Positions 1 to 11,672 of a stretch of 64,000 bases of DNA are shown here, piece after piece. Source of the stretch: Lactobacillus sp. ESL0677 (GTDB taxonomy: Bacteria > Bacillota > Bacilli > Lactobacillales > Lactobacillaceae). Location of the stretch: contig NZ_CP113946.1 in the NCBI RefSeq assembly GCF_029392875.1, positions 1,488,001 through 1,552,000 on the forward strand. Direction: 5' to 3'. Under the pieces are notes generated by a model. That model made no database searches and had not been told where the DNA came from. It was given only the letters and a program-made list of their open reading frames with translations. The position numbers and the translations under genes were made by a program. Numbering within the stretch: position 1 is the first letter of the stretch; each line of letters opens with the position of its first letter.

Positions 1-82
1 TTATCCTAACATTTTTTTTTGATGAGTTTTCCTCAATAACTTTTATTGTTCTACTAAATTAATAAAAGTAGCAAATATTAAA

Positions 83-406
83 TCATCTATTTTCCATTAA
101 TTGATATGCTTGAGCTAAAACTTTTGCACCATCCATCATTCCATATGCTTGCATATCAATTACAGCTAATCCAACATTTTTTCCTTCTATTTTTTTCTTA
201 AAGTCATCTTCCATATATCGAACCTGAGGTCCAAGTAAAATACAATCAATATTCTTTTCAGACATTTTACTATCAGCTTCAGATGCTGGAGCAGCGAAAA
301 TTGCAACATCCTTATTTTGCTCTTGAGCTGCTTTTTGCATTTTTGTTACTAACAAACTAGTACTCATTCCAGCAGCACAGCACAACATAATTGTTTTTTT
401 AGCCAT
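83..406 (-). CDS. PTS lactose/cellobiose-family IIB component
   Basis: Cytoplasmic phosphocarrier of a cellobiose-type phosphotransferase system; it takes phosphate from IIA and passes it to the sugar bound by IIC. The 107-residue product has the short IIB fold and the phosphocysteine loop C-A-A-G-M-S-T-S near residue 10. I chose the ATG at 406 because GGAG lies about 8 nt upstream; a longer reading from 451 runs back into the GH1 gene. It follows the GH1 gene by one base and is the third gene of the IIC-GH1-IIB operon. No IIA gene is visible, so IIA is either left of the window or elsewhere. Bases 1-82 downstream hold no gene I can support. Family assignment is firm; the sugar is inferred. 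Confidence 0.9.
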   Translation of the reverse strand: MAKKTIMLCCAAGMSTSLLVTKMQKAAQEQNKDVAIFAAPASEADSKMSEKNIDCILLGPQVRYMEDDFKKKIEGKNVGLAVIDMQAYGMMDGAKVLAQAYQLMENR

Positions 407-407
407 T

Positions 408-3111
<2,704 letters not shown>

Positions 3112-3133
3112 TTTTGTACTCCTAACTAAACTA

Positions 3134-3184
3134 ATTCGCTTTCATTTGTGATTTTAGTATATTAGTGTTGTTCATAGAGCACAA
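3134..3184 (-). promoter_or_regulatory. Candidate promoter with partial cre site for the PTS operon
   Basis: On the minus strand TTGTGC (3179-3184) and TATACT (3156-3161) are 17 bp apart. About 12 bp downstream, TGAAAGCG (read across 3144-3134) matches the left half of a CcpA cre box, while the right half is poor. The position fits catabolite repression of the PTS operon. This is pattern matching only. Confidence 0.4.
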
Positions 3185-3245
3185 TATTCAAAAGCCAGAA
3201 AAAATATGTTCATTTTACAGATTAGTATTTAAATAATCAAAAATT

Positions 3246-4277
3246 TTAATATCGAGAAACACCGCTTGATCTAGTATTTAATCGATACTCAGCCGGTGAC
3301 ATTCCAAAGTATTTTTTGAAAATTTTATAAAAGTATGATGGATTTTCATAACCGACTTTATTAGAAATTTTTGCAATAGACGCATTCGTATAACTTAAAT
3401 ACCTCGCTGCTACATTCACTCGTTGCAAATGAACTAGGTTGATAAAGGTTTTACCAGTATGCTTTTGCAAATAATCAGACAAGTAATTGGGATTAAAACC
3501 AAAATTAGCTGCCATCTTGGTAAGAGTAATGTCTTTATAATTTCTTTCAATATATAGCAGCAATGAAAGAAGGTTGTTCTTTTGGTGCTGATTGCTTTTT
3601 ATCTTAATGTCAGAGTAATTGACTTGTCGAATTAGGCGAGAAAACAACGTCAATATTTCTAATTTAATAATTTGATCTGATTGAATCTCTGGAAAATAGT
3701 ATTCGCCGATAATGTCATAAACTAGATCAACTATCTTTTGATTATGATTTATTTCAAATAAGCTGTAACGCCCTTCCCCATATTCTTCATCTGATAATAA
3801 AGAAAACAGCAGGTTAGAAATTGCTGAGCCACTCTCTTTTGCCTGCAAAAAATTCAATTCATTTAAAGAAAAGGCCGAGGTTTTTAAAGCTATATTTACA
3901 ACAATTCCCTTCTTGCTAATCGGTTTAACCTGATGAATTGTCTGATTACCCATAAAAATAATGTCCTCTTGCTTCACTTTAATCTTAGTATGCTCTAAAA
4001 CAATCTCACAATCTTCAACTAGTGGAATCATAATTTCCACATAATCATGGATATGAAAAGGAATAAATGATCCAACTGGTTGGACAGAAATAGTAATTGC
4101 ACTACTATTCAAAATCAAATCATCCGAATACGTATCATAAAATTGATATACTGGCTCACCATCAACCATTCGTACTTTATGAGCTATTTTCCCGTTATCT
4201 TTAATTTCTGCGAAAACATCATCCCAGCTTCGCTGATGATTTTTTGTACGTAAATAATTAATTAGCTTATTAGTCAA
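3246..4277 (-). CDS. AraC-family transcriptional regulator with cupin sensor
   Basis: A 343-residue regulator. The N-terminal half resembles a cupin ligand-binding domain (F-H-I-H-D-Y-V-E near residue 75). The C-terminal 90 residues are a clear double helix-turn-helix: the second helix pair includes I-S-N-K-V-G-Y-E-N-P-S-Y-F followed by F-K-K-Y-F-G-M-S-P-A-E-Y-R. It starts at a TTG codon with AGAGGAAG just upstream; no nearer in-frame ATG fits. Lying between the PTS operon and the divergent GH3/GH78 operon, it is the natural regulator of both. The inducer is unknown. Confidence 0.93.
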   Translation of the reverse strand: MTNKLINYLRTKNHQRSWDDVFAEIKDNGKIAHKVRMVDGEPVYQFYDTYSDDLILNSSAITISVQPVGSFIPFHIHDYVEIMIPLVEDCEIVLEHTKIKVKQEDIIFMGNQTIHQVKPISKKGIVVNIALKTSAFSLNELNFLQAKESGSAISNLLFSLLSDEEYGEGRYSLFEINHNQKIVDLVYDIIGEYYFPEIQSDQIIKLEILTLFSRLIRQVNYSDIKIKSNQHQKNNLLSLLLYIERNYKDITLTKMAANFGFNPNYLSDYLQKHTGKTFINLVHLQRVNVAARYLSYTNASIAKISNKVGYENPSYFYKIFKKYFGMSPAEYRLNTRSSGVSRY

Positions 4278-4341
4278 ATTGCTTCCTCTTTAGCCATACT
4301 ATAAATCTGTGAAATAAACACAGTTCTTATGTTTTTTAACG

Positions 4342-4353
4342 ATAGTATACTAT
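4342..4353. promoter_or_regulatory. 12-bp palindrome in the divergent promoter region
   Basis: ATAGTATACTAT is a perfect palindrome in the 138-bp gap between the AraC gene and the GH3 gene. It carries a TATACT -10-like hexamer on both strands. A second small inverted repeat, CTGTG-7-CACAG, lies at 4307-4323. Either could be an operator for the AraC protein, or the palindrome could simply be a promoter element. Confidence 0.35.
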
Positions 4354-4415
4354 TAAACAGTAAGATAAACTAAACCTAAATTCAATAATTATTAAACAAT
4401 GGATAGAGGTAAACC

Positions 4416-6119
4416 ATGACAGATTTAACTAAAAAGCCTTACAACTTAACCACTGAGCAAATTGACTTTGTTCAAAAGAAAGTTGCAAGCATGACAATAG
4501 ATGCTAAGATAGGTCAGTTATTTTTCGTAATTGGGCAAGATGAAGATACAACTAATCTAAAAGACTTCATCAATAAATATCAACCAGGTGGAATTATGTA
4601 TCGACCTGATAAAGCCCAAAAATTACAACATGAAATTGAAACTATCCAAAAAGAAAGCGAAATTCCACTATTTATTTCTGCTAACCTTGAAGCTGGTGGC
4701 AATGGCCTAATCAGCGAGGGTACTTGGTTTGCTCGGCCAATGCAGGCAGCTGCAACCAATGACCCGCAATCAGCTTACAATCTTGGCGATGTTTCTGGAT
4801 ATGAAGCCAAACAAGTTGGCGGAAACATGTCATTTTCACCAATTGTTGACCTTGATGAAAATTTTCGTAATCCCATTATGAATACACGTACCTTTGGCAG
4901 TAATGAAGATACTGTTACCAAAATGGCTGATGCAGAAATTAACGGCTTGAAAAACAATAACATTATTCCTGTTGCTAAGCACTTCCCTGGAGATGGTGTT
5001 GATGAACGCGATCAGCACTTACTCAGTTCAATTAATTCTTTATCTGCTGAAGATTGGATGGAATCTTATGGTCAAATTTATCATCATTTGATCGAAAATG
5101 GCCTGCCAAGTATCATGATTGCTCACATTATGCAGCCTGCTTGGGAACGAAAATTAAAACCAGGAATTGAAGACAAGGATTTACGACCTGCCACTACTTC
5201 TAAATTGCTGATTAATGGGTTATTACGTAAAGTTTTAAAATTTAATGGTTTAACAATTACTGATGCAACACCAATGATTGGTTACAATGTCATCATGCCG
5301 CGTTCTAAAGCTCTGCCAACAACAATTAATTCCGGAATTGATATGATTTTATTTAATAAAAACATTGATGAAGATTATCAGTTTATCAAAGATGCAGTAA
5401 ATGATGGCACTCTTTCAGTAGAGCGAATAGATGAAGCAGTCACACGAATAATCGCCACCAAAGTTGCTCAAAAAGTAATGGATACCAACTGCAAATTACT
5501 CGAACCAGCGCCAGCTAAGTTTGATTTGAAATTAGCTGAACATGAAAAGCTTGCTGCTGAAGTTGCCAGAAAATCTGTAACTTTAGTTAAAGATCGAGAC
5601 AAAATTCTACCTATCACTCCTCAAAAATATCCACGCTTACGCCTTGTTGTCTTAGGCGACACTGATGATGGTGGCTTTAAAGAAGGCGGCCAAGTTACTG
5701 CTAAGTTCAAGAAGAAATTAGAAGCACTTGGCTTTCAAGTTTCAGTATTTGATCGTCAAAATTTAGACTTTTATGAAGTGTTTGAAGGCGGTCTGCAAGA
5801 TGAAAAGGACAAGTTCGACCTTGCCTTATACATTGCAAATGTAGAAACAGCTAGCAATCAAACCACAACCAGAATTGATTGGATTCACCTAATGGCGGCT
5901 GATGCACCTTGGTTTATGCGCAGCATACCAACTGTCTTTGTATCAATGTGCAATCCATATCACCTGTTCGATATTCCAATGGTTTCCACTTATATCAATG
6001 CTTATACCGGAAATGATGTAACCATTGATGCAGTTCTGCGAAAATTAATGGGTAAAGAAGAATTCTTGGGTCACAGTCCCGTCGATCCATTCTGTAGTCG
6101 CTTTGAAACCAGACTATAA
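4416..6119 (+). CDS. GH3 family glycosidase (beta-N-acetylhexosaminidase/beta-glucosidase type)
   Basis: A 567-residue family 3 glycoside hydrolase. The N-terminal TIM barrel carries K-H-F-P-G-D-G (188-194) followed by D-x-x-D-Q-H, the loop that holds the NagZ-type catalytic His (H201). The nucleophile Asp is in I-T-D-A-T (D283). Residues after about 370 form the second alpha/beta domain of longer GH3 enzymes. There is no signal peptide, so it acts inside the cell. It is the first gene of the plus-strand operon GH3-GH78-pgmB, starting 138 bp from the AraC gene, with AGAGGT before the ATG. NagZ-like motifs favour N-acetylglucosaminidase or glucosaminide phosphorylase activity, but the neighbours favour a plant-glycoside role. 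Confidence 0.88.
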   Translation: MTDLTKKPYNLTTEQIDFVQKKVASMTIDAKIGQLFFVIGQDEDTTNLKDFINKYQPGGIMYRPDKAQKLQHEIETIQKESEIPLFISANLEAGGNGLISEGTWFARPMQAAATNDPQSAYNLGDVSGYEAKQVGGNMSFSPIVDLDENFRNPIMNTRTFGSNEDTVTKMADAEINGLKNNNIIPVAKHFPGDGVDERDQHLLSSINSLSAEDWMESYGQIYHHLIENGLPSIMIAHIMQPAWERKLKPGIEDKDLRPATTSKLLINGLLRKVLKFNGLTITDATPMIGYNVIMPRSKALPTTINSGIDMILFNKNIDEDYQFIKDAVNDGTLSVERIDEAVTRIIATKVAQKVMDTNCKLLEPAPAKFDLKLAEHEKLAAEVARKSVTLVKDRDKILPITPQKYPRLRLVVLGDTDDGGFKEGGQVTAKFKKKLEALGFQVSVFDRQNLDFYEVFEGGLQDEKDKFDLALYIANVETASNQTTTRIDWIHLMAADAPWFMRSIPTVFVSMCNPYHLFDIPMVSTYINAYTGNDVTIDAVLRKLMGKEEFLGHSPVDPFCSRFETRL

Positions 6120-6137
6120 AAGAAAATGTGATCGTCA

Positions 6138-8960
6138 ATGCAAATTTTAGAAATTTCAATTAATCATATGCATGAACCAATTGGTTTTGATTTTAGTAAT
6201 AGAGTTCGAATAGAATTTAGTGCTGAAGTTGAAAACAAAGTTGATTCAGTTCAAAAAAGATTAATTATTAAAACGGATAGTCCAATTTTTGATTCATCTT
6301 GGCAAAGCTACGACAATAATGTTTTTGATGAAGCTATTCCTCTAGAACCTCGCACTCGCTACACAGTAATCATTCAATTAAAGCAAGCCGATGAAATTAG
6401 CGAAGGTTCAACATTTTTTGAAACAGGAAAAATGTCCGAAGCTTTTAAAGGTAAATGGATTGGTAACTCAAACAGTGATTTACAAAATACACTATTGCGG
6501 AAACATTTTAAAATTGAAAAGCCAATAAAAAGTGCTCGGTTATACATTACTGGTCTTGGTTTATATGAAGCCTACCTTAATGGTGAAAAAATTGGTAATG
6601 AATTTCTCGGTCCTGGTGTAACAGCCTACGATAAATTAATTCAAGTCCAAACTTACGATATCAACAATTTTTTAACTAATAACTCACAACAAGAACTGCT
6701 GATTTCCCTTGGTGATGGCTGGTATAAAGGAAACTTCGGCTTCGATGGTGGCAAAGACAATATCTATGGCTCAAGACAAATGGCACTAGCTGAATTACAC
6801 ATTAACTACCAAGATGGTACAAGTGACGTGATATTAAGCGATCATTCATGGCAAACAACTGCTGGAAAAATTACTAAATCAGCAATTTATTATGGTGAAG
6901 ATTATGATGACAGAATTGCCATCACTAATTGGCAGCCAGCAGTAGAAATTGATCATTCATTTGCGCCTTTGCATGATCGACTAAGTTTACCAATTAAGAA
7001 TCATGAATTTTTGCCAGTTAAGAAAATCATTCATACTCCAAAAGGAGAAACTGTTTTAGACTTTGGTCAGAACCATGCAGGTTGGCCAGAATTTTTAAAT
7101 CATGAACCTACTGGAACGACTGTTAAATTGCAGATGGGAGAAATATTGCAAGACGGCAACTTCTATCGTGACAATTTACGTGAAGCCAGAGCTGCTTTTG
7201 TTTATACATCGGATGGCAAAGAAAAATGGGTGCGGCCCCACTTTACTTACTATGGTTATCGCTATGTCAAAGTTACAGGTTTGACCAAACCAATTTCTGC
7301 AGCCGATTTCCGTTCAAATGTTATATACTCTGATATGAAAGTCACTGGCGGCATTACTACAAATAATTCAAAAGTTAATCGTCTGTTTCAAAATGTTCTT
7401 TGGGGACAAAAGAGCAACTTTATGGATGTACCAACAGATTGCCCTCAACGTGATGAACGCTTAGGCTGGTCTGGAGATGCGGATGTCTTTTCAGGAACAG
7501 CTGTTTTAAACATGAACAGTTATGCTTTCTTTAAAAAATATGCTAAAGATATACTGATTGAACAAAAAGAACATCATGGCATGTTAACGATGTACGCTCC
7601 AGCTATGGGTGTCGATGATGGTGGTGCTGCCGTTTGGGGCGATGCCGCGACTATTATTCCGTGGACAGCATATTTGTCTACTGGTGATCCTGCAATTTTA
7701 AGACAGAATTATTCAGAAATGAAAGCATGGGTTGACTGGATTAGTGCTCATAGTTCAACACCGAATCTCTGGACTGGACAATTTCAATTTGGAGATTGGC
7801 TTTCACTAGATGGTGAAAATCCTGCACTTCCAACTGGTAAAACAGATGAGGATTTTATTGCTTCAGTATATTACTATTATTCAACCTTAATTGTCTCTAA
7901 AACTGCTAAAGTACTTAAACTTAAAACAGACGAGGCTGATAAATATTTAGTAAGGGCTAAAAAAATAAAAGAAGCAATTCGTAAAGAATACATTACTCCA
8001 AATGGTCGGTTAGCAATTGATACTCAAACTGCTTACGCGTTAGCTCTGTACTTTAATTTAATTCCAGAAAGCCAAAAGAAGCGCGTAGTAAATGACTTGG
8101 TTACTAGACTAGATAAAGATAATAATCATCTTAAAACAGGCTTTGTTGGTACGCCAATAATTTGTCAGGTCTTATCAGATAATGGGTATCATAAGCTGGC
8201 AACACAGATTTTCTTAAATGAAGATTTTCCAAGTTGGCTATATGCAGTTAACTTAGGAGCAACGACGGTTTGGGAAAGATGGAATTCTGTATTACCTGAT
8301 GGTTCGATGAATCCTGAGGTAATGAACTCGTTAAATCATTACTCTATTGGAGCAATTATGCAGTGGGCATACAAATATGTTTTGGGGCTTAAAGAACAAA
8401 CAAATGGTTATCAAAAGGTTCTACTTTCACCACAATTTGACTACCGCTTAAAGCATGTTACTGGCTTTTATGAAAGTTCATATGGTCAATTAAAAGTAGA
8501 TTACCAATTGGAAACTGATGAAAATCATACCGTAAAGATAAAACTTGAAGTTCCGTTTGGTCAAACCGTTAATTTAGAGCTTCCTAACTATCAAGAAGGT
8601 AGTATTAAAGTTAATGGATTACAGACGGATGACAAATTAACTTTAACAAACGGCATATTTAATATTACCTTTATACCTCAAACTAGCTATATTGAACATT
8701 ATTCTTTAAATATGCCGGTTAAACTATTAATGAGTGATTCAGAGTTACTTACACAGCTGACGCCAATTAATTCAGTATTTTCATTTTTTAAAGACAAGAC
8801 AAACTTGGACAATTTAGGTTCAATGTCATTAAAGCAACTAAATACCATGTTACCCTTTATTAATATTTCCGATACTGACTTCAGTAAAATTGAGCAGATA
8901 TTAAAACAAACACCATTATCAGAAGAAAGGAAGTTTTTGCATGAAAGGCGTTCTCTTTGA
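6138..8960 (+). CDS. Alpha-L-rhamnosidase, GH78
   Basis: A 940-residue enzyme expected to remove terminal alpha-L-rhamnose from glycosides such as rutinosides. The N-terminal beta domains are followed by the (alpha/alpha)6 barrel, whose hallmark D-C-P-Q-R-D-E-R-x-G-W-x-G-D-A lies near residues 434-448. Further barrel residues include G-D-W-L-S near 553. A beta domain closes the typical enzyme near residue 850, and about 85 further residues form a helical, polar tail. No signal peptide is present, so substrate must be imported. The ribosome-binding site is weak; the gene begins 18 nt after GH3 and its end overlaps pgmB by 20 nt, so all three are probably co-transcribed. Confidence 0.94.
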   Translation: MQILEISINHMHEPIGFDFSNRVRIEFSAEVENKVDSVQKRLIIKTDSPIFDSSWQSYDNNVFDEAIPLEPRTRYTVIIQLKQADEISEGSTFFETGKMSEAFKGKWIGNSNSDLQNTLLRKHFKIEKPIKSARLYITGLGLYEAYLNGEKIGNEFLGPGVTAYDKLIQVQTYDINNFLTNNSQQELLISLGDGWYKGNFGFDGGKDNIYGSRQMALAELHINYQDGTSDVILSDHSWQTTAGKITKSAIYYGEDYDDRIAITNWQPAVEIDHSFAPLHDRLSLPIKNHEFLPVKKIIHTPKGETVLDFGQNHAGWPEFLNHEPTGTTVKLQMGEILQDGNFYRDNLREARAAFVYTSDGKEKWVRPHFTYYGYRYVKVTGLTKPISAADFRSNVIYSDMKVTGGITTNNSKVNRLFQNVLWGQKSNFMDVPTDCPQRDERLGWSGDADVFSGTAVLNMNSYAFFKKYAKDILIEQKEHHGMLTMYAPAMGVDDGGAAVWGDAATIIPWTAYLSTGDPAILRQNYSEMKAWVDWISAHSSTPNLWTGQFQFGDWLSLDGENPALPTGKTDEDFIASVYYYYSTLIVSKTAKVLKLKTDEADKYLVRAKKIKEAIRKEYITPNGRLAIDTQTAYALALYFNLIPESQKKRVVNDLVTRLDKDNNHLKTGFVGTPIICQVLSDNGYHKLATQIFLNEDFPSWLYAVNLGATTVWERWNSVLPDGSMNPEVMNSLNHYSIGAIMQWAYKYVLGLKEQTNGYQKVLLSPQFDYRLKHVTGFYESSYGQLKVDYQLETDENHTVKIKLEVPFGQTVNLELPNYQEGSIKVNGLQTDDKLTLTNGIFNITFIPQTSYIEHYSLNMPVKLLMSDSELLTQLTPINSVFSFFKDKTNLDNLGSMSLKQLNTMLPFINISDTDFSKIEQILKQTPLSEERKFLHERRSL

Positions 8961-9606
8961 TTTGGACGGCGTTATTGCCGATACCTCAATTTATCATTTT
9001 CAAGCATGGCGCAAATTGATTAAGGATCATTTTTCATTAAACTTGCCTAATGAATTAGAACAACAAACTAAGGGTGTTAGTCGCACAGATTCCTTAAAAG
9101 CTATCCTGAATTTTTTAAATATTGATGTCAGTAAAGAGCAATTTGAACAATTAGCCGCTGAAAAAAATCAAACATACCAAAAATTACTAAACAATTTAAC
9201 TCCAAAAGATATTTTACCGGGAATCCAAAAATTAATTAGTGATTTTAAGAGCCATGATGTCAAGCTTTCACTTGCTTCTGCAAGTTTAAATGCTCCTTTA
9301 ATTTTAGAAAAATTAGATTTACGGCAAGACTTCGATGCCATAGCTAACCCGAATGAAGTTAAGCTTGGAAAACCTGCACCAGATATTTTTCTTCAAGCTG
9401 CAAAAGAAATTGGTGTGCCGCCAAAAGATTGCGTTGGCATTGAAGATTCCATTGCCGGAATCGATGCAATCAATCGTGCTGGCAGCCTATCAGTTGGTGT
9501 TGGCGCAAAAGAAGAATTAAGTAAAGCAAAGTTACTATTTCCAACAACAGCAGATCTAAATTACAATCAAATTGAAACAGCTTGGGAACAAGCATCAATT
9601 AAGTAA
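8941..9606 (+). CDS. pgmB: Beta-phosphoglucomutase (HAD superfamily)
   Basis: A 221-residue HAD enzyme interconverting beta-glucose 1-phosphate and glucose 6-phosphate. Motif I is F-D-L-D-G-V-I-A-D-T, with nucleophile D7 and acid/base D9. The cap domain contains the T-K-G-V-S-R-x-D-S-L segment diagnostic of beta-PGM. Motif II is S-L-A-S-A-S, and the motif III/IV region is K-L-G-K-P-A-P-D-I-F followed by G-I-E-D-S. AAAGGAAG precedes the ATG inside the end of the rhamnosidase gene. Beta-PGM usually accompanies a maltose-, trehalose- or kojibiose-type phosphorylase; none is recognised in this operon, unless the GH3 enzyme is phosphorolytic. Confidence 0.93.
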   Translation: MKGVLFDLDGVIADTSIYHFQAWRKLIKDHFSLNLPNELEQQTKGVSRTDSLKAILNFLNIDVSKEQFEQLAAEKNQTYQKLLNNLTPKDILPGIQKLISDFKSHDVKLSLASASLNAPLILEKLDLRQDFDAIANPNEVKLGKPAPDIFLQAAKEIGVPPKDCVGIEDSIAGIDAINRAGSLSVGVGAKEELSKAKLLFPTTADLNYNQIETAWEQASIK

Positions 9607-9628
9607 ATATTTTGAAATAACAAAAAAA

Positions 9629-9653
9629 CCCTAAGAATTTTCTTAGGAGTTTT
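9629..9653. terminator. Bidirectional terminator between pgmB and the MFS gene
   Basis: CCTAAGAA (9630-9637) pairs with TTCTTAGG (9640-9647). A run of A lies on the left and T on the right, so it can end transcription from both converging operons. It overlaps the last codons of the minus-strand MFS gene. Confidence 0.8.
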
Positions 9654-11025
9654 TGCGTTGCATCATCAGATAAACAACAGCTAATAAAACTTGCAATCCT
9701 GCCAAAAAGCTTAAAATGATAAATGATTTATTAATGCCTGCTAATGTCACTTTCCCATGACCAACGCTAGTCATAATTCCTGTAAAAGCAACCATACTAA
9801 TCGCACCAGCATATGTCCGCATTGCACTGATTAAAGCCGACCCGTGCGCTGTCAAACCGCTATCAATCTTCAGCATCCCCCAAGTAACTAATGGCATCAT
9901 CAACATCGAAATCGCTAGCATCCGAAAGGCATAAACAATTGAAATATACCATGTGGGTGTCAAAGCGGATAGATTTGCCAAACCCACGCAACTAATAAAT
10001 AGAGCAAGACTACCCATGATTAAAATCGGTTTAATACCATATTTATCAAACAATTTTCCTGCAATTGGACTAAAAATCATCATGACAATTGATCCCGGCA
10101 GAGTAATCAATCCCGTTGCTGTCGAAGAAAAGCCTTGAATGTTTTGTAAAAATAGCGGCAAAATTAGTGAGCCTGCCATCATCACAGCATACAAGATCAT
10201 GCTTGCTAGCAATGCTAAGGTAAAATCCGCATTTTTTAATGGTTGTAAACTTAAGAACGGATTTTTAGCTTTGACCTGCCGATTGCAAAATACAATAAGT
10301 GCGATGCAGGCAATTAAAAGTAGCAGTACAGCAAATTTGCGATAATCGTAACTGCCGAGTTGGTCAATTCCAAGCGTTAAACCACCAAAGCCAATAACTG
10401 ATAACAGTAATGAAACGTTATCCAAACGCAACTTTTCACCAGTTGATACGTTACTGACACTTCTTAAGCTAATCAACAAAACAATTAGTGTAACTACTAG
10501 AACAAAACCAAAGATTGCGCGGTATCCTAATTTGTCCGTTAAATAGCCTGACAAGGTTGGCGAAAATACAGGCACACCACCTACTGCTAACCCATAAATT
10601 CCCATGTACGTTCCTACAGATTGTGCAGGGAAAATTTGAACAATTACAACTTGCGTTAATGATACGAAAATTCCACAACTAATTGCTTGGAACACGCGTC
10701 CTAAGATCATTATCGTCAAAGTATTGGCAACAGTACAGACTAGTAACCCCATGCTGAAAAGTATCAAAGAGGTAATCACAATTTTACGCGTTGAAAAACG
10801 TTTAAGTAAAAATGGTGTTACTGGAATCATAATTCCCATAGTCAGAGTAAACGCACTGGTTAGCCATTGACCCTGGCTAGCATTAACTTTTAAACTTTTC
10901 ATAATCACTGGTAAAATCGTTGTCATCGATGTTTGCATCAGTGAACTCAGAATGCAGCATAGCAGTAAGACGACAAACAAACAATTGGCTTGTTTAGTCG
11001 TTAACTTATTTTGTTTAGTTGACAT
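9643..11025 (-). CDS. MFS drug exporter, EmrB/QacA (DHA2) type
   Basis: Integral membrane proton antiporter of 460 residues with about 14 predicted membrane segments. Segment 1 is followed by T-T-I-L-P-V-I-M, and the DHA2 motif G-x-x-x-G-P-x-x-x-G is represented by G-G-V-P-V-F-S-P-T-L-S-G near residue 150. AGGAG precedes the ATG. It lies 98 bp downstream of a TetR gene on the same strand, across a large inverted repeat, the usual arrangement for a repressor-controlled multidrug pump. Substrates are unknown. Confidence 0.88.
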   Translation of the reverse strand: MSTKQNKLTTKQANCLFVVLLLCCILSSLMQTSMTTILPVIMKSLKVNASQGQWLTSAFTLTMGIMIPVTPFLLKRFSTRKIVITSLILFSMGLLVCTVANTLTIMILGRVFQAISCGIFVSLTQVVIVQIFPAQSVGTYMGIYGLAVGGVPVFSPTLSGYLTDKLGYRAIFGFVLVVTLIVLLISLRSVSNVSTGEKLRLDNVSLLLSVIGFGGLTLGIDQLGSYDYRKFAVLLLLIACIALIVFCNRQVKAKNPFLSLQPLKNADFTLALLASMILYAVMMAGSLILPLFLQNIQGFSSTATGLITLPGSIVMMIFSPIAGKLFDKYGIKPILIMGSLALFISCVGLANLSALTPTWYISIVYAFRMLAISMLMMPLVTWGMLKIDSGLTAHGSALISAMRTYAGAISMVAFTGIMTSVGHGKVTLAGINKSFIILSFLAGLQVLLAVVYLMMQRKNS

Positions 11026-11086
11026 AAAACAGCTCCTTAATTAAATATTGGACTATTTCATGCTAACAACCTCAGAAAACTAAAAC

Positions 11087-11115
11087 AACCAACATTTTTT
11101 ATCAAAATGTTGGTT
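11087..11115. promoter_or_regulatory. 12-bp inverted repeat between tetR and the MFS gene
   Basis: AACCAACATTTT (11087-11098) and its exact complement (11104-11115) flank 5 bp. It may be a TetR operator controlling the exporter or a terminator ending the tsaBD-tetR transcript. The minus-strand sequence after it is T-rich but interrupted, so termination would be weak. I favour an operator or dual role. Confidence 0.5.
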
Positions 11116-11123
11116 GACATCGG

Positions 11124-11672
11124 TTATGCATTCTTATTAATTTTATTAAGCAAAATCGTTACTAGACTTGCAACAGGTGTTTGGCAATCATTTTTTAGCC
11201 ATAATTTGATTATTGCCGCCATCCCTCCATTAAAGAAATTAAGATCATAAATAAATTCTTCTGAACCACAGCCATTATTTTGCTGTTTAAGTTCTTCTGC
11301 AATGACAGAATTGTCAAGAACATTCAATGTAGTTGCCTGATTTTTAGTAACAAAATAATAGTAATAAAAATTCTGCTCCTGCTTGATTAAGGTCAAAATT
11401 TTGGTTAACGCCTGTTTGAGATTTTGGTGTTTGATCGCGTCATCAGCTAAGATTTTTTGCAATGCATTCATATGAGCTACTTGCAGTTCTTCTAAAACTT
11501 CATCTGCATCATAATAATATGAATAAAATGTGCTACGATTAATTCCCGCTCTTTTACATAAATCAATTATTTTTACCCGTTGATTTGGCGTTTCATTAAT
11601 CATCTTAAGATAAATTTGCTGGATTTTCTGCTTTGCATATTTATTAGCTTGATTACAATTATTTTTCATCAC
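11124..11672 (-). CDS. TetR-family transcriptional regulator
   Basis: A 182-residue DNA-binding protein. The N-terminal HTH is visible as V-K-I-I-D-L-C-K-R-A-G-I-N-R-S-T-F-Y-S-Y-Y, the classic TetR recognition helix; the C-terminal half is the ligand and dimer domain. Its GTG start overlaps the tsaD stop by one base, with ATG as the second codon, and there is no clear ribosome-binding site, so translation probably depends on coupling to tsaD. The downstream MFS exporter is the likely target. Confidence 0.88.
   Translation of the reverse strand: MMKNNCNQANKYAKQKIQQIYLKMINETPNQRVKIIDLCKRAGINRSTFYSYYYDADEVLEELQVAHMNALQKILADDAIKHQNLKQALTKILTLIKQEQNFYYYYFVTKNQATTLNVLDNSVIAEELKQQNNGCGSEEFIYDLNFFNGGMAAIIKLWLKNDCQTPVASLVTILLNKINKNA

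Noticed and set aside
1-82. Possible next gene at the left edge
   Set aside because: The minus strand gives only M-L-G-stop, and no longer frame or terminator is clear.
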